From Halioxenophilus sp033283405 (lineage in GTDB: Bacteria; Pseudomonadota; Gammaproteobacteria; Pseudomonadales; Cellvibrionaceae), in NCBI RefSeq assembly GCF_033283405.1, contig NZ_JAWMQR010000001.1, forward strand, positions 620,001 through 684,000: a DNA stretch of 64,000 nt, in the 5' to 3' direction. Within the stretch, counting starts at the first letter, position 1, and the number at the start of each line of letters is the position of its first letter. Under the pieces are notes generated by a model, which saw only the letters and a list, made by a program, of their open reading frames with translations, ran no database searches and was not told where the DNA came from. The position numbers and the translations under genes were made by a program. Positions 1 to 8,794 of this stretch are shown here, in pieces.

Positions 1-591
1 ACCGTCGAGAATTTCTCCGGCCAGCTCAAGTGCCTTATCGAGCAGCTCAGCCGGCTCAGCCAGGCGGTTTACCAGGCCTATCTCATAGGCGCGTTGGGCA
101 GTGATTGGTTTACCGGTTAGCAGGATCTCCATCATGATGCGCTGAGGAATCATATGAATAAGCGGCGAAGCCCAGGGTGAACTGCGGCCCACCTTTACCT
201 CGGTAACAGCAAATTTAGCGGTGGTTGAAGCCACACAGAGGTCGCAAGCTTGCGCGATCATCCAGCCACCGGCAAAAGCGACACCATTCACGGCGGCAAT
301 TGTTGGCTTGGAGAGCTCCACCGTATCGTAGGGCACGGGAAACATATCCCGAGGCGGCACTTTCATACCAGTGGTGACCATCTCTTTCAGGTCCCCGCCG
401 GCGCAAAAGGCCTTTTCACCGCTGCCCGTTAAAATGGCGACGCGTAGTTTGTCGTCCCGCTCGAACCGGTCCCAAGCCTGAAACAACCCTTCACGCACTA
501 CCTTGCTCAGGCAGTTACGGGTTTCGGGTTGATTGATGGTTATGATGGCGATGCCGTCATCGCGGGCATCAAATAAAACTGCGTCACTCAT
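1..591 (-). CDS. Enoyl-CoA hydratase/isomerase family protein (partial, runs off the window)
   Basis: The reading frame is open from the ATG at 591 down to base 1 (197 codons, no stop), so the C-terminus lies outside the window. The crotonase fold is recognised from CAGGDLKEM, which carries the first oxyanion-hole amide, and from VNGVAFAGGWMIAQACDLC, the second oxyanion-hole helix. The position that usually carries the hydratase glutamate region reads VKVGRSSPWASP, so the exact reaction (hydratase, isomerase or hydrolase) cannot be fixed. It starts 3 bases after the stop of the upstream CoA-transferase homologue and is therefore the last visible gene of the leftward acyl-CoA operon. It probably acts on the enoyl-CoA made by the acyl-CoA dehydrogenase at 2797. 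Confidence 0.88.
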   Translation of the reverse strand, partial: MSDAVLFDARDDGIAIITINQPETRNCLSKVVREGLFQAWDRFERDDKLRVAILTGSGEKAFCAGGDLKEMVTTGMKVPPRDMFPVPYDTVELSKPTIAAVNGVAFAGGWMIAQACDLCVASTTAKFAVTEVKVGRSSPWASPLIHMIPQRIMMEILLTGKPITAQRAYEIGLVNRLAEPAELLDKALELAGEILDG

Positions 592-594
592 CGA

Positions 595-1866
595 TTAAAA
601 GCCTCGTTGTGCGATGGTATGGGCCGCCCGGGAGAGCTCTTCCTGGAAGTCGGGGTGGGCAATCTCAATCAGACGGCGGGCGCGTTCGGCCAGACACTGG
701 CCTTTTAATTCCGCAGCCCCAAATTCAGTAACGATAACGTCAACATCGGTACGCGCCGTAGTCACCGGGCCGGAGAGGTCGACAGTGATGCGGCTGATGG
801 AGCCGCCCTTGGCGGTGGCAGGCAGGGCAATGATCGCGTGGCCACCTTTGGAACGGGCACCGGCGCGCACAAAGTCGACCTGACCACCGGTACCGCCCAT
901 ATAGCTGGAACCACTCTGTTCGGCGTTGGCCTGGCCGGTTAAATCCACTTCCATGGCCGAGTTAATGGTGACCAGCTTCTCCAATTGCGCCAGTACGGCG
1001 GCATCGTGGGTATAGGAGGTGGCGCACATACGGATATTAGGATTTTGATGAGCGAAGTCGTAAAGCCGACGGCTGCCAATGAGGGCACCATTAATAGAGA
1101 CCCCGGTATCAATCTTCTTGCGGGCATTGGTAATAACCCCCGCTTCCATCAACTCCACCAAGCCATCACCCAGCATGCCGGAGTGCACACCCAGGTCTTT
1201 GCGATCGTGCAGCAGGCGCAAAATGGCATCGGGCACAGCACCAACACCGGTTTGAATCACCGAGCCATCTTCAATGTAGGCAGCGCAGTGGTTGGCGATG
1301 GCCTGATCAAGGTCGCTGATTTTCGCCGGCGGCACCTCCACCGGTGGGTTGGAGACGGTAACGGCGACATCTATGGCCGACGAGTGGATCAGCTCACCAT
1401 TACAGAAAGGCACCTGTTCGTTGACCTCGGCAATCACCACCCGTGCTTTGTCTACGGCAGCTTGCACATAGTCGCTGATCAAGCCACAGCTGTGGTAACC
1501 GCGCTCATCGGCTGGGCTCACCTGAATAAAGGCGACGTCACAGGGCATGATGCCAGCCTCAATCATGGGCGCCACCTGGCTGACGTGGATGGGAATCACC
1601 GACAGCTTGTTGGCTTTGGTCATGATGCGCAGGGAGCCGATGGCACCCATACTGTAGAGGTGAAAACTATCGGCGGTTTCCGGCGTAAACAGGCCAGAAA
1701 AGCTGGTGGCGATAAAGGCAGAGAGGTTACCGATGGCCTGGCCCTGGTCGATCAACGATTTTACCAGGCTGGTCGGTTCACCACAGGCCTGGCCCATAAT
1801 GATGTGGTCACCTGAGCGCAGGTATTGGCTTAACTCCAACTGGCTGGTATCCAAAACCCGTGTCAT
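595..1866 (-). CDS. Acetyl-CoA hydrolase/4-hydroxybutyrate CoA-transferase family protein
   Basis: This 423-residue protein has the family's usual length. It shows IQTGVGAVPDAIL near residue 205 in the CoA-binding half and GGTGGQVDF with SKGGHAIIALPATA near residues 325-350. Family members move CoA between acyl groups through a glutamyl-CoA thioester. The glutamate is normally in a motif resembling GIHSEMxSDG; here the matching stretch is GVHSGMLGDG, with Gly230 where Glu is expected (comparison from memory of the family). The protein may therefore act differently from a classical transferase. Its start codon overlaps the stop of the CoA lyase gene by 4 bases (ATGA), so the two are translationally coupled. 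Confidence 0.85.
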   Translation of the reverse strand: MTRVLDTSQLELSQYLRSGDHIIMGQACGEPTSLVKSLIDQGQAIGNLSAFIATSFSGLFTPETADSFHLYSMGAIGSLRIMTKANKLSVIPIHVSQVAPMIEAGIMPCDVAFIQVSPADERGYHSCGLISDYVQAAVDKARVVIAEVNEQVPFCNGELIHSSAIDVAVTVSNPPVEVPPAKISDLDQAIANHCAAYIEDGSVIQTGVGAVPDAILRLLHDRKDLGVHSGMLGDGLVELMEAGVITNARKKIDTGVSINGALIGSRRLYDFAHQNPNIRMCATSYTHDAAVLAQLEKLVTINSAMEVDLTGQANAEQSGSSYMGGTGGQVDFVRAGARSKGGHAIIALPATAKGGSISRITVDLSGPVTTARTDVDVIVTEFGAAELKGQCLAERARRLIEIAHPDFQEELSRAAHTIAQRGF

Positions 1867-2756
1867 GAACGGCCTGCCTGAGCCAACAGGGCTTGGGCAC
1901 GCGCCAGGTGAGGACGGTCGAGCATGGCACCCTTGTAGCCGATGGTGCCCACGCCTGGGTTGGCAGCAAACAGATCGACGATCTCCTGGGCCGCGGCCAG
2001 CTCCTCTTCGCTGGGCGTGAAGGCCTGGTTGATAACCTCAACCTGAGCTGGGTGAATAGCGAGCATACCGCGGTAACCGTCGCGGCGAACCTTCTCAGCC
2101 CGCTTTTTCAAACCCTCAAGGTCTTTAAAATCGCCCTGTATGGTCTCAATGGCGGCCACACCGGCGGCTCCGGCGCCCAATACGCATAGACTGCGCGCCA
2201 GCTCGTAGGTGAAACCATAACTGCCATCGGGATTGCGGTTTTCGCTGGCACCAATGGCGTCGGCCAGATCTTCAGCGCCCCAGGTCATGGCGATCACGCG
2301 TGGCGCATCTTTGTAACTGCCCGTGGTAAACATGCCATCGGCGGTTTCTGTCACCAGCACAATGACCTTGGTAACACCCTGTGGGATGCCGTTGGCAACC
2401 TCCAGTGCGCAGAGGTAGTGGTCGAGCAATTCGACATCGGCGCGGCCATAGGCTTTGGGCAGCATAATGCCGCCCGGTTTGCCGGGCATGACCGCGGCCA
2501 GGTCGGTTAAGGTATGGGGGCCATCGAGCGGATTTACGCGCACCCAAAGACGCGCGCGAGCCGCCTCAGGTTGTGCTTTAAGAAATTCCGATATCTTATT
2601 GCGGGCATTGGATTTTTCTTCTTCCGAAACGGCATCTTCAAGATCGAAAATTACCGCATCGGCCGGGCCGTCGGTGGCTTTGGCCATCTTTTTGTCGCTG
2701 TCGCCTGGAGCAAACAGCCAGGAGCGGGGAACCGCGTAATCTGTAGTCTCGGTCAT
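1863..2756 (-). CDS. CitE/HpcH-type CoA ester lyase
   Basis: The 297-residue protein belongs to the HpcH/HpaI aldolase and citrate lyase beta-subunit family. RSWLFAPGDSDKKMAKA at 11-27, IFDLEDAVSEEEK at 36-48 (metal and substrate site) and RVNPLDGPHT near 73 are typical. Stand-alone members cleave malyl-, citramalyl- or beta-methylmalyl-CoA into acetyl-CoA or propionyl-CoA plus a 2-oxoacid. It is not part of a citrate lyase complex, since no acyl carrier or alpha subunit lies nearby. Next to a class III CoA-transferase and an enoyl-CoA hydratase it recalls the itaconate (citramalyl-CoA) route, but the extra oxygenase and dehydrogenase make another substrate likely. It overlaps the following gene by 4 bases. 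Confidence 0.87.
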   Translation of the reverse strand: MTETTDYAVPRSWLFAPGDSDKKMAKATDGPADAVIFDLEDAVSEEEKSNARNKISEFLKAQPEAARARLWVRVNPLDGPHTLTDLAAVMPGKPGGIMLPKAYGRADVELLDHYLCALEVANGIPQGVTKVIVLVTETADGMFTTGSYKDAPRVIAMTWGAEDLADAIGASENRNPDGSYGFTYELARSLCVLGAGAAGVAAIETIQGDFKDLEGLKKRAEKVRRDGYRGMLAIHPAQVEVINQAFTPSEEELAAAQEIVDLFAANPGVGTIGYKGAMLDRPHLARAQALLAQAGRS

Positions 2757-2796
2757 GGAAGCTTCTCGTAGTTATTTGGCCTAGTAGTTATCTGAA

Positions 2797-3963
2797 TTAG
2801 TAGGATTTGGGCAGCTCGAGCACTTTCTCGGCAATAAAGTTCAGAATCATGTGCGGGCTAACCGGTGCTGTGCGTGGAATCAGCACTTCGCGCAGGTAGC
2901 GCTCAACATGATACTCCTGGGCGTAGCCCATGCCACCGAGTGTCAGCATGGCGGTGTGGCAAGCTTCAAAACCGGCTTCGGCCGCCAGGTATTTACCGGT
3001 ATTGGCCTCTACGCCGCACTCTTCGCCCTTGTCGAACAGGGTGGCCGCTTTCATCACCATCAAATTAGCGGCCTCTACCTGAGCCCAACACTTAGCCAGC
3101 GGGTGTTGAATGCCTTGGTTCATACCGATGGGGCGGTCGAAGACCACTCGCTCCTGGGCGTAACGGGCCGCTTTCTGAATCGCCACGCGGCCCAGACCAA
3201 TCGCTTCGGCACCCAATAGAATCCGCTCTGGGTTCAAGCCTTTCAGGATGATCTTGAAACCATCGCCTTCGTTGCCGATGCGATCCTCCTCCGGGATAAA
3301 CAGGTCATTGATAAACAGCATATTGGAGCCCACCGCATGGCGACCCATTTTGGGGATCAGGCGGTGCTCAATCTTGCTGCGGTCGAGGTCGGTAAAGAAG
3401 AGAGAGAGGCCATCGGTTTTGCGTTTGCACTCTTCCAGGGGAGTAGTACGTGCCAGCAGCATCATTTTATCGGCGACATGGGCGTTGGTGATCCAGATCT
3501 TTTCACCATTGACCTGGTAACCACCATCGACCTTAACGGCACGGGTTTTTAACTTGGTGGTATCGAGGCCGACATTGGGCTCGGTGACCGCAAAGCACAT
3601 CTTCTGCGCGCCCGAGAGAATGGGCGGAATCATCCGTTGCTTTTGCTCTTCGGTGCCGAACAGATCGATGGGCTCCAGGCTGAATACCGGGCCATGAATA
3701 CTGGAGGCGGCGGTCATGCCACCACCGGCTTCAGAGACTGCCTGCATCATAATGGCGGCCTCGGTGATGCCGAGCCCGGCACCGCCAACACTCTCCGGCA
3801 TGGCTACGCCCAGCCAGCCACTCTCGGCCATGGACATATGAAACTCATAGGGAAACTCTCCCTTGCGATCCACATCCAGCCAATACTCATCAGAAAATTG
3901 AGAACAGTGCTTTAAGACTGCCTCACGGATATTGCGTTGGTCTTCGGTGTAAGAGAAATCCAC
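2797..3963 (-). CDS. Acyl-CoA dehydrogenase family flavoprotein
   Basis: I place the start at the GTG at 3963 (388 residues) because AAAGGAGC lies 6 bases upstream and the protein then begins VDFSYTEDQ, the usual family start; a longer frame would open at 4008. The family oxidises acyl-CoA to trans-2-enoyl-CoA with FAD. Recognisable parts are MCFAVTEPNVGLDTTKLKT with EKIWITNAHVADKM (FAD and substrate site) and a C-terminal LGGMGYAQEYHVERYLREV. After that motif the chain reads IPRTAPVSPHM; the EGT motif whose Glu is the catalytic base in medium- and short-chain enzymes is missing. Either the base lies elsewhere, as in isovaleryl-CoA dehydrogenase, or the enzyme does a different reaction. Confidence 0.88.
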   Translation of the reverse strand: MDFSYTEDQRNIREAVLKHCSQFSDEYWLDVDRKGEFPYEFHMSMAESGWLGVAMPESVGGAGLGITEAAIMMQAVSEAGGGMTAASSIHGPVFSLEPIDLFGTEEQKQRMIPPILSGAQKMCFAVTEPNVGLDTTKLKTRAVKVDGGYQVNGEKIWITNAHVADKMMLLARTTPLEECKRKTDGLSLFFTDLDRSKIEHRLIPKMGRHAVGSNMLFINDLFIPEEDRIGNEGDGFKIILKGLNPERILLGAEAIGLGRVAIQKAARYAQERVVFDRPIGMNQGIQHPLAKCWAQVEAANLMVMKAATLFDKGEECGVEANTGKYLAAEAGFEACHTAMLTLGGMGYAQEYHVERYLREVLIPRTAPVSPHMILNFIAEKVLELPKSY

Positions 3964-4043
3964 GATTTCGCTCCTTTCATTCAAGCGCGGCGGAGCGGTA
4001 ATGATCACCGACCCCGCCAGATAGGTAATAGGGTGCGCGATGA

Positions 4044-5219
4044 CTATTGGTCGGCGATGACCTCGTCGTTAGCACAGGCAAAGCCATAAGTGGCCAACAC
4101 CGCCTCGGTATCAGCGCCAAGGTGGGGGGTAGGGCCGTGGACTTTACCGGGCGTTTTCGAAAACCAGGTGGGCGGGCCAGGAAAGCGCACGGTGCCACCG
4201 CTGGTTTCGATGCGCTCGAAGAAACCGACAGCATTTAAATGGGGGTTATCGAACAGCTCTTCGGGCGAGCGCAGCGGTGCGGCGGGAATGCCCAACTTGC
4301 GGAATAACTGCAACCACTCGTCGGTGGTTCGTTCTTTAAAGGTCACACCCAAATTGCCATACACTTCGTTAATACGTTTGGCCCGTTGCGCCAGTGTTGC
4401 CATATCTGGGGTTACCCACTCAGGCTTGACCGCATCGACAAACAACGACCAGTGTTTGTCGTTGTAGATAAGCGCAGAGATGTAGCCATCTTTGGTCTGG
4501 TAGGGTTTGCGATTGGGGGCGATGGCCCGGTGGTAGCCGGCAGGGCCAACCGGGGGATCAAAAATGGCCTGGTCGGCGTGTTCGACCAACATAAACGAGG
4601 CCATGGTTTCGAACATGCCCACCTCTACCTCTTGGCCTTCACCGGTGCGCTCCCGATGGAACAGCGCCATCACCGTGGCATAGAGCACGGTAAGGCCGGC
4701 CACCTTGTCGGCCATAATGGTGCCGACGTAATTGGCCTCACCAGTCAGCATCGACTGAACCGCCGGCAGGCCGCATTCGGCCTGAATGGTATCGTCGTAA
4801 GCGGGGAGATCGGCATCGGGTCCGCGCCGGCCATAACCGTAGCAATTGGTGTACACAATCTTGGGGTTGATCGCGGCGATATCTTCATAGCTGAAACCCA
4901 GCCGGGCAATCGCCTTAGCGCGCATAGAGTGGATAAAGACATCGGCGGTTTCCACCATTTTGCGGATGACCGCTTTGCCTTCATCCGACTGCAAATCCAA
5001 TTGAACACTTTTTTTACCGCGGTTCACGTTAATAAAAACACCGCTCATTCCGGGCTCTGTGCCAGTCGATACATACCGGGTGGGATCGCCACCACCAGGT
5101 GGCTCGATCTTGATCACTTCTGCACCCATATCCGCCATGATCTGGGTACTGTAGGGCCCCATCACCATAGAGGTGAGGTCAACAACGGTTATTCCTGCCA
5201 GTGGGCCTGTCTTGTTCAC
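4044..5219 (-). CDS. CaiB/BaiF class III CoA-transferase
   Basis: The 391-residue protein has the family N-terminus GPLAGITVVDLTSMVMGPYSTQIMADMGAEVIKIEPP (residues about 5-42), followed by the NRGKKSVQLDLQ and GRRGPDADLPAYDDTIQAECG segments expected in formyl-CoA transferase relatives. These enzymes activate carboxylic acids by taking CoA from succinyl-CoA or another acyl-CoA through an aspartyl-CoA intermediate. Lying between the Rieske oxygenase and the acyl-CoA dehydrogenase, it is the likely entry step that links CoA to the pathway acid. The gap to the acyl-CoA dehydrogenase start is 80 bases. Confidence 0.9.
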   Translation of the reverse strand: MNKTGPLAGITVVDLTSMVMGPYSTQIMADMGAEVIKIEPPGGGDPTRYVSTGTEPGMSGVFINVNRGKKSVQLDLQSDEGKAVIRKMVETADVFIHSMRAKAIARLGFSYEDIAAINPKIVYTNCYGYGRRGPDADLPAYDDTIQAECGLPAVQSMLTGEANYVGTIMADKVAGLTVLYATVMALFHRERTGEGQEVEVGMFETMASFMLVEHADQAIFDPPVGPAGYHRAIAPNRKPYQTKDGYISALIYNDKHWSLFVDAVKPEWVTPDMATLAQRAKRINEVYGNLGVTFKERTTDEWLQLFRKLGIPAAPLRSPEELFDNPHLNAVGFFERIETSGGTVRFPGPPTWFSKTPGKVHGPTPHLGADTEAVLATYGFACANDEVIADQ

Positions 5220-5342
5220 ACTAATCTACTCCGACGGTGTTACCTGCTCGCATTCAAAGGGCTTGAATGGGTTTGTCTGCTTTAAGTTGGCCCGCTGAGC
5301 TTTGCTAGAGACGCAAAAGCCAGAGAGCGGGGTACCTACGGC

Positions 5343-6713
5343 CTACTTTTTAATTTTTTCAGGTGAGCCAGTACCCATGTAGGCGGCCAAATTGCGGTGC
5401 AGGTTGGCCGTGGCTCGCTCCATGTAGGGGTTGGGTTTCGGCCCGGTAAAACCGGCGGATTTCATACCCTGCTGTACTGCGGCCATGTTGGAGAAGTCCT
5501 GGGAGAGGACATAACACCAAGCCTCTTCGGTGGCTTCGCAGTACTCCCAGGGGGCGTTTGGCTCTTCGCCTTCCGGGAAGAGCTCGTAGACCGCACCCTC
5601 AAAAATGCATTTGTCAGGATCGTAGCCGTAGGGGCGGGCGCTGTAGCAGAGCATATTGTTGACGGCATGGCCGATCTGGAAATTAGGGAAGATCTGCCAG
5701 GCAGTACCGCTTTCGCCCACATGCTTGGGATCAACTGTAGGCCAGACAACGCCGCGCGCCTCGTCGTCGCTGCGCGCGGTTTTTAACCAGTGCTGCAATA
5801 CCTCACCAGGTGGCGTACCTTCCGGCAGGTCATCTTTTAAGCGCAGCGCGGCATTAACCAGTGTCGCGGTGGTATTGGTGTTGGCCTTCTCCCAGGTGTA
5901 GACCTGCATTTCAGCGGTGGAGAGACGAGGGTCGGCATTCATGCCCAGGCGCAGCTTGGCGGACTGGTTCTGGTCCATATCTTTCGGGGCTTCGTAACCC
6001 AGGTTACTGTGCTTGCCCTGTGCTTTCGCCCAGCCGCGAAACTCACCAAACTTGTTGAATTCCGGGTGGGTTGTGGCGACGTGGTAGGTTTCGTTGAACG
6101 CTTCCAGGGCGACCTTCCAGTTACAGTCGAAGATGCCCCATTTACGCCAGCGAACACGCATATTTTGCAGCTGGAAGGGCTCCAGCATCGAGGCGGCCGG
6201 CTGCAGGTAATCGCGTAGCGGCTCACAATCGGGATCCATGTTTATCCAGATCCAGCCACCCCAAAAATCGATGTTAACCTTGGCCAGGCCAACACACTCA
6301 TCGGTAAGCGCACCCTGCCAGTCTTCACGGTAGGGGATACGGTCATTGTTGCCGTTAAGGTCAAACCGCCAGCCGTGGTAGGCACACACGAAGTTGGCTT
6401 TTTTGCCACTGCCATTGCGCTCGCCTTTGGGCGGATCAACCAGGCGACGACCTCGGTGTGGGCAGACATTGTGGTAGGCGTTGATGGTCTCTTCATCGGA
6501 CCGTACGATGAGGATGGAGTCGTCCAATATTTCGAAGGTAAGGTAGTTACCGACTTCCGGTACATCTTCTACCCGGCCAACTTGTAGCCAAACTTTTCGC
6601 CACAGCTTGTCTCTTTCTGCGCGGGCGTACTCTTCCGAGATATAGGCCTCGGTGGGGATGACTACAGCTTCGGTAAGATCGGTTACGGCTATCTTGTTAT
6701 CGTTGTCGCTCAT
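5343..6713 (-). CDS. Rieske-type aromatic ring-hydroxylating oxygenase, large subunit
   Basis: The chosen ATG at 6713 gives 456 residues and has GAGGG just upstream; an in-frame start at 6776 would add 21 residues with no family resemblance. The Rieske [2Fe-2S] ligands are visible as C84-P-H86 in CPHRGRR and C110-A-Y-H113 in CAYHGWRF. The catalytic domain shows EAFNETYHVATTHPEF, which supplies the two iron-binding histidines. No small subunit, ferredoxin or reductase gene lies in the window, so electrons must come from elsewhere. It is the promoter-proximal gene of the leftward catabolic run and faces the GntR regulator, whose candidate operators lie 116-200 bases upstream of this start. Confidence 0.92.
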   Translation of the reverse strand: MSDNDNKIAVTDLTEAVVIPTEAYISEEYARAERDKLWRKVWLQVGRVEDVPEVGNYLTFEILDDSILIVRSDEETINAYHNVCPHRGRRLVDPPKGERNGSGKKANFVCAYHGWRFDLNGNNDRIPYREDWQGALTDECVGLAKVNIDFWGGWIWINMDPDCEPLRDYLQPAASMLEPFQLQNMRVRWRKWGIFDCNWKVALEAFNETYHVATTHPEFNKFGEFRGWAKAQGKHSNLGYEAPKDMDQNQSAKLRLGMNADPRLSTAEMQVYTWEKANTNTTATLVNAALRLKDDLPEGTPPGEVLQHWLKTARSDDEARGVVWPTVDPKHVGESGTAWQIFPNFQIGHAVNNMLCYSARPYGYDPDKCIFEGAVYELFPEGEEPNAPWEYCEATEEAWCYVLSQDFSNMAAVQQGMKSAGFTGPKPNPYMERATANLHRNLAAYMGTGSPEKIKK

Positions 6714-6828
6714 GGCGCCCTCGCTTTTGGGATCTCTTTTATCGATAGTTTGGCCAGACTCGCAGAGTGAGGCCATTGATTACGGCCGCCGGCAACACTG
6801 GACATGCGTGGCAAAGCGCTAATAATAT

Positions 6829-6836
6829 GTCCATAC
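6829..6836. promoter_or_regulatory. Candidate GntR/HutC operator 1 (GTCCATAC)
   Basis: GTCCATAC lies inside ATGTCCATACAT (6827-6838), whose outer four bases are an inverted repeat. HutC-type regulators usually bind GT-N4-AC sites. The same octamer recurs at 11013, in the region upstream of the dioxygenase operon. It lies between the divergent Rieske gene and the GntR gene. Confidence 0.5.
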
Positions 6837-6904
6837 ATTTACGATGTCAAAAAGCGTATTCGCAACATTTTTACGGAATGAATCATCGAATAACATAATT
6901 ATAT

Positions 6905-6912
6905 GTACGGAC
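6905..6912. promoter_or_regulatory. Candidate GntR/HutC operator 2 (GTACGGAC)
   Basis: GTACGGAC is the reverse complement of GTCCGTAC, a one-base variant of operator 1. The shared context is wider: the complementary strand reads TAGTCCGTACATATA here, against TAGTCCATACATTTA at 11011. The centres of operators 1 and 2 are 76 bases apart, close to seven helical turns. Confidence 0.45.
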
Positions 6913-7118
6913 TAATAGTTGTTCGTCGAGCAAGAAGAGTCCCAAACCAGAGCTCGGCCTGAGCCAGATTGCCATTTGGCTTTCCGGGCGCCGCTAGGCA
7001 TAATGCGCAGAAATGGCGTACCCATGCAGTACGCCAAACAGAGGAGAGAATTAACCTGCTATGGACGCCAGTACCGCGCTCAGAACAAGGATAATTTTCG
7101 ATTATGGAATAGAGCCCA

Positions 7119-7913
7119 GTGAATAAGCCAGTCGATGCCAAACCTGCCAGCAGCAGCAAATCATCCTCAAATCTGCCCAAGTCCGGCTCCGATGACCCAC
7201 TCTATCTGCAGCTGGCCCGCACCCTTAAAAACGAGATAGTCAGCGGCAAATACCCTGTCGGGTCTTTGTTGCCCACTGAAGACAACCTGTGCGAGCGCTT
7301 TTCAGTAAGCCGCTACACGGTGCGCGAAGCATTAAGAATTTTACGGGATGACGGGCTGGTCTCTTCACGGCGGGGCGCGGGTACACTGGTGATCCCACCC
7401 AGTTCCAACGCCTCGGATATCCACCAGGTGATGTCGATTAATGACCTGGTGGCGTTTGCCTCTGACACCCACTTTGTTATCAACCCGATAACAATGATCA
7501 AAATCGACGACAAGCAGAGTGGCCGAACAGGCCTGCCGCTGAACAGTGAATGGCTGCAGGTGAGTGGTTATCGGCATGGGCGAGAGTCCTCTACGCCGGT
7601 TTGCTGGACCGAGTATTACATCAATCGCGATTTTGCCGCTGTTGGCCGGCTACTGCAGCGCCAGAGCGGCCCGATATTCCCACTAATTGAAGATATGTTC
7701 GGGTTGAAAATTGCTGAGGTTCAGCAACAGATTTCAGCGGCACTGATAACCGCCGAACTGGCAGAGGTACTGAAAGTTGAAGCCGGTTCGCCAGCGCTGA
7801 TTGTACGGCGCACCTACAAAACCTCGGATGATAAAGTGGCCCAGGTAACTATTAACGTGCACCCGGCTTCGCGCTATCAGCACTCCATGACCATGCGGCG
7901 GGTAAAAGCCTAA
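7119..7913 (+). CDS. GntR family transcriptional regulator, HutC/UTRA subfamily
   Basis: The 264-residue protein starts at GTG 7119; the nearby ATG at 7104 runs into a stop after one codon. Residues 27-95 form the GntR winged helix (DPLYLQLARTLKNEIVSGKY, then LPTEDNLCERFSVSRYTVREALRILRDDGLV and the wing SSRRGAGTLV). The C-terminal half (about 105-255) is a UTRA ligand-binding domain, ending with the RRTYKTSDDKVAQVTINVHP strand typical of the family. The N-terminal 25 residues are Ser/Lys-rich and probably disordered. It is divergent from the Rieske operon and lies between both catabolic gene sets, so it is the likely local regulator. The effector is unknown, perhaps an acyl-CoA or a pathway acid. 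Confidence 0.92.
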   Translation: MNKPVDAKPASSSKSSSNLPKSGSDDPLYLQLARTLKNEIVSGKYPVGSLLPTEDNLCERFSVSRYTVREALRILRDDGLVSSRRGAGTLVIPPSSNASDIHQVMSINDLVAFASDTHFVINPITMIKIDDKQSGRTGLPLNSEWLQVSGYRHGRESSTPVCWTEYYINRDFAAVGRLLQRQSGPIFPLIEDMFGLKIAEVQQQISAALITAELAEVLKVEAGSPALIVRRTYKTSDDKVAQVTINVHPASRYQHSMTMRRVKA

Positions 7914-7937
7914 CAACCCGCCGCCAGGCTCATACGA

Positions 7938-8657
7938 TTAAGCAAAAATCTCCGCTAGGAAATTCTCCATACTGATCAAGGCCCGCCGCTCGGCCACCGG
8001 GCAGTAGACAGTTCCGGCGGCATCGTCGTTGGCCTGTGGATTGGTAAAGGCATGCTTGGTGTTGCCATAGGCATGTATCTGCCAATCGGCACCGGCTGCA
8101 GTCAGCTCACTGGCCAGCGCATTCACCTGCTCTGGCGGCACCATGGGGTCATCGTAACCGTGCAGGCAGAGCACCTTGGCGGAAATCTTCGGTGAGGGAA
8201 GGTTATCGGCCGGCATAAAGAGGCCATGCAGGCTAACAACACCACTTACCTCCGCCCCCGTTCGGGCCAAGTCCAGAACGCACAAGCCGCCAAAACAGAA
8301 CCCAATAGCCGCCACTTTGTCGGCATCCACTTCCGGTTGCTCACGTAAGATTTCAATGGCCAGGGCGATTCGCTGTTGTAGTGCTGCCCGGTTTTGCACC
8401 AACGGGGTCATTAGGGCGGCGTTTTCCTCAGCAGAAGAGCCGCGAACGCCCTTGCCATACATATCCAAGGCAAACCCCACATAGCCCAATTGCGCCAGAT
8501 ACTCCGCCTTGTTGTCTTCAAATTCGGTGCGCCCGGCCCAGGCGTGCGACACAGCGACCGCGGGCATGGGCTGTGCGATGCTGTCATCCCAGGCCATATA
8601 GGCTTCAAGCAACACACCGCCATCGTTGTACTCTACCGTTCTAGTCTGGATAGCCAT
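7938..8657 (-). CDS. Dienelactone hydrolase family protein
   Basis: The 239-residue alpha/beta hydrolase has the three parts of the family's catalytic site: a cysteine nucleophile in GFCFGGLCV, the aspartate in LHGYDDPMVPPEQV and the histidine in YGNTKHAFTNP. Carboxymethylenebutenolidase hydrolyses dienelactone to maleylacetate in aromatic breakdown; the wider family cleaves other esters and lactones, so the substrate is open. It is the last gene of the leftward set that starts with the TauD-like dioxygenase, but a 137-base gap with a GC-rich hairpin separates it from the SDR, so it may have its own promoter. Its stop lies 24 bases from the end of the convergent GntR gene. Confidence 0.9.
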   Translation of the reverse strand: MAIQTRTVEYNDGGVLLEAYMAWDDSIAQPMPAVAVSHAWAGRTEFEDNKAEYLAQLGYVGFALDMYGKGVRGSSAEENAALMTPLVQNRAALQQRIALAIEILREQPEVDADKVAAIGFCFGGLCVLDLARTGAEVSGVVSLHGLFMPADNLPSPKISAKVLCLHGYDDPMVPPEQVNALASELTAAGADWQIHAYGNTKHAFTNPQANDDAAGTVYCPVAERRALISMENFLAEIFA

Positions 8658-8764
8658 CGCCTTTCCTTATTGCTGAATATGAATGGATTGGCTCAGCGAA
8701 CCCCAGCGAAGGGCGCTAAACCAGAAGTCAGAGAGAAAATACGGGAGATGGGGAGAAGACGCAA

Positions 8765-8782
8765 CGGGAGCCTAAGCTCCCG
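8765..8782 (-). terminator. Hairpin downstream of the SDR gene
   Basis: CGGGAGC, CTAA and GCTCCCG form a perfect 7-bp stem with a 4-base loop, 13 bases past the SDR stop codon. The following T-tract on the minus strand is poor (TTGCGTC), so termination may be partial and read-through into the hydrolase gene is possible. Confidence 0.45.
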
Positions 8783-8794
8783 CTGGGCTAGAGA

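Noticed and set aside
985..1815. Rightward open frame of 276 codons
   Set aside because: It is the complement of the acetyl-CoA hydrolase/transferase homologue and has no domain of its own.
4386..5285. Long rightward open frame of 299 codons
   Set aside because: It lies wholly opposite the class III CoA-transferase gene, which has strong motifs. The frame has His/Gly-rich composition typical of an antisense shadow.
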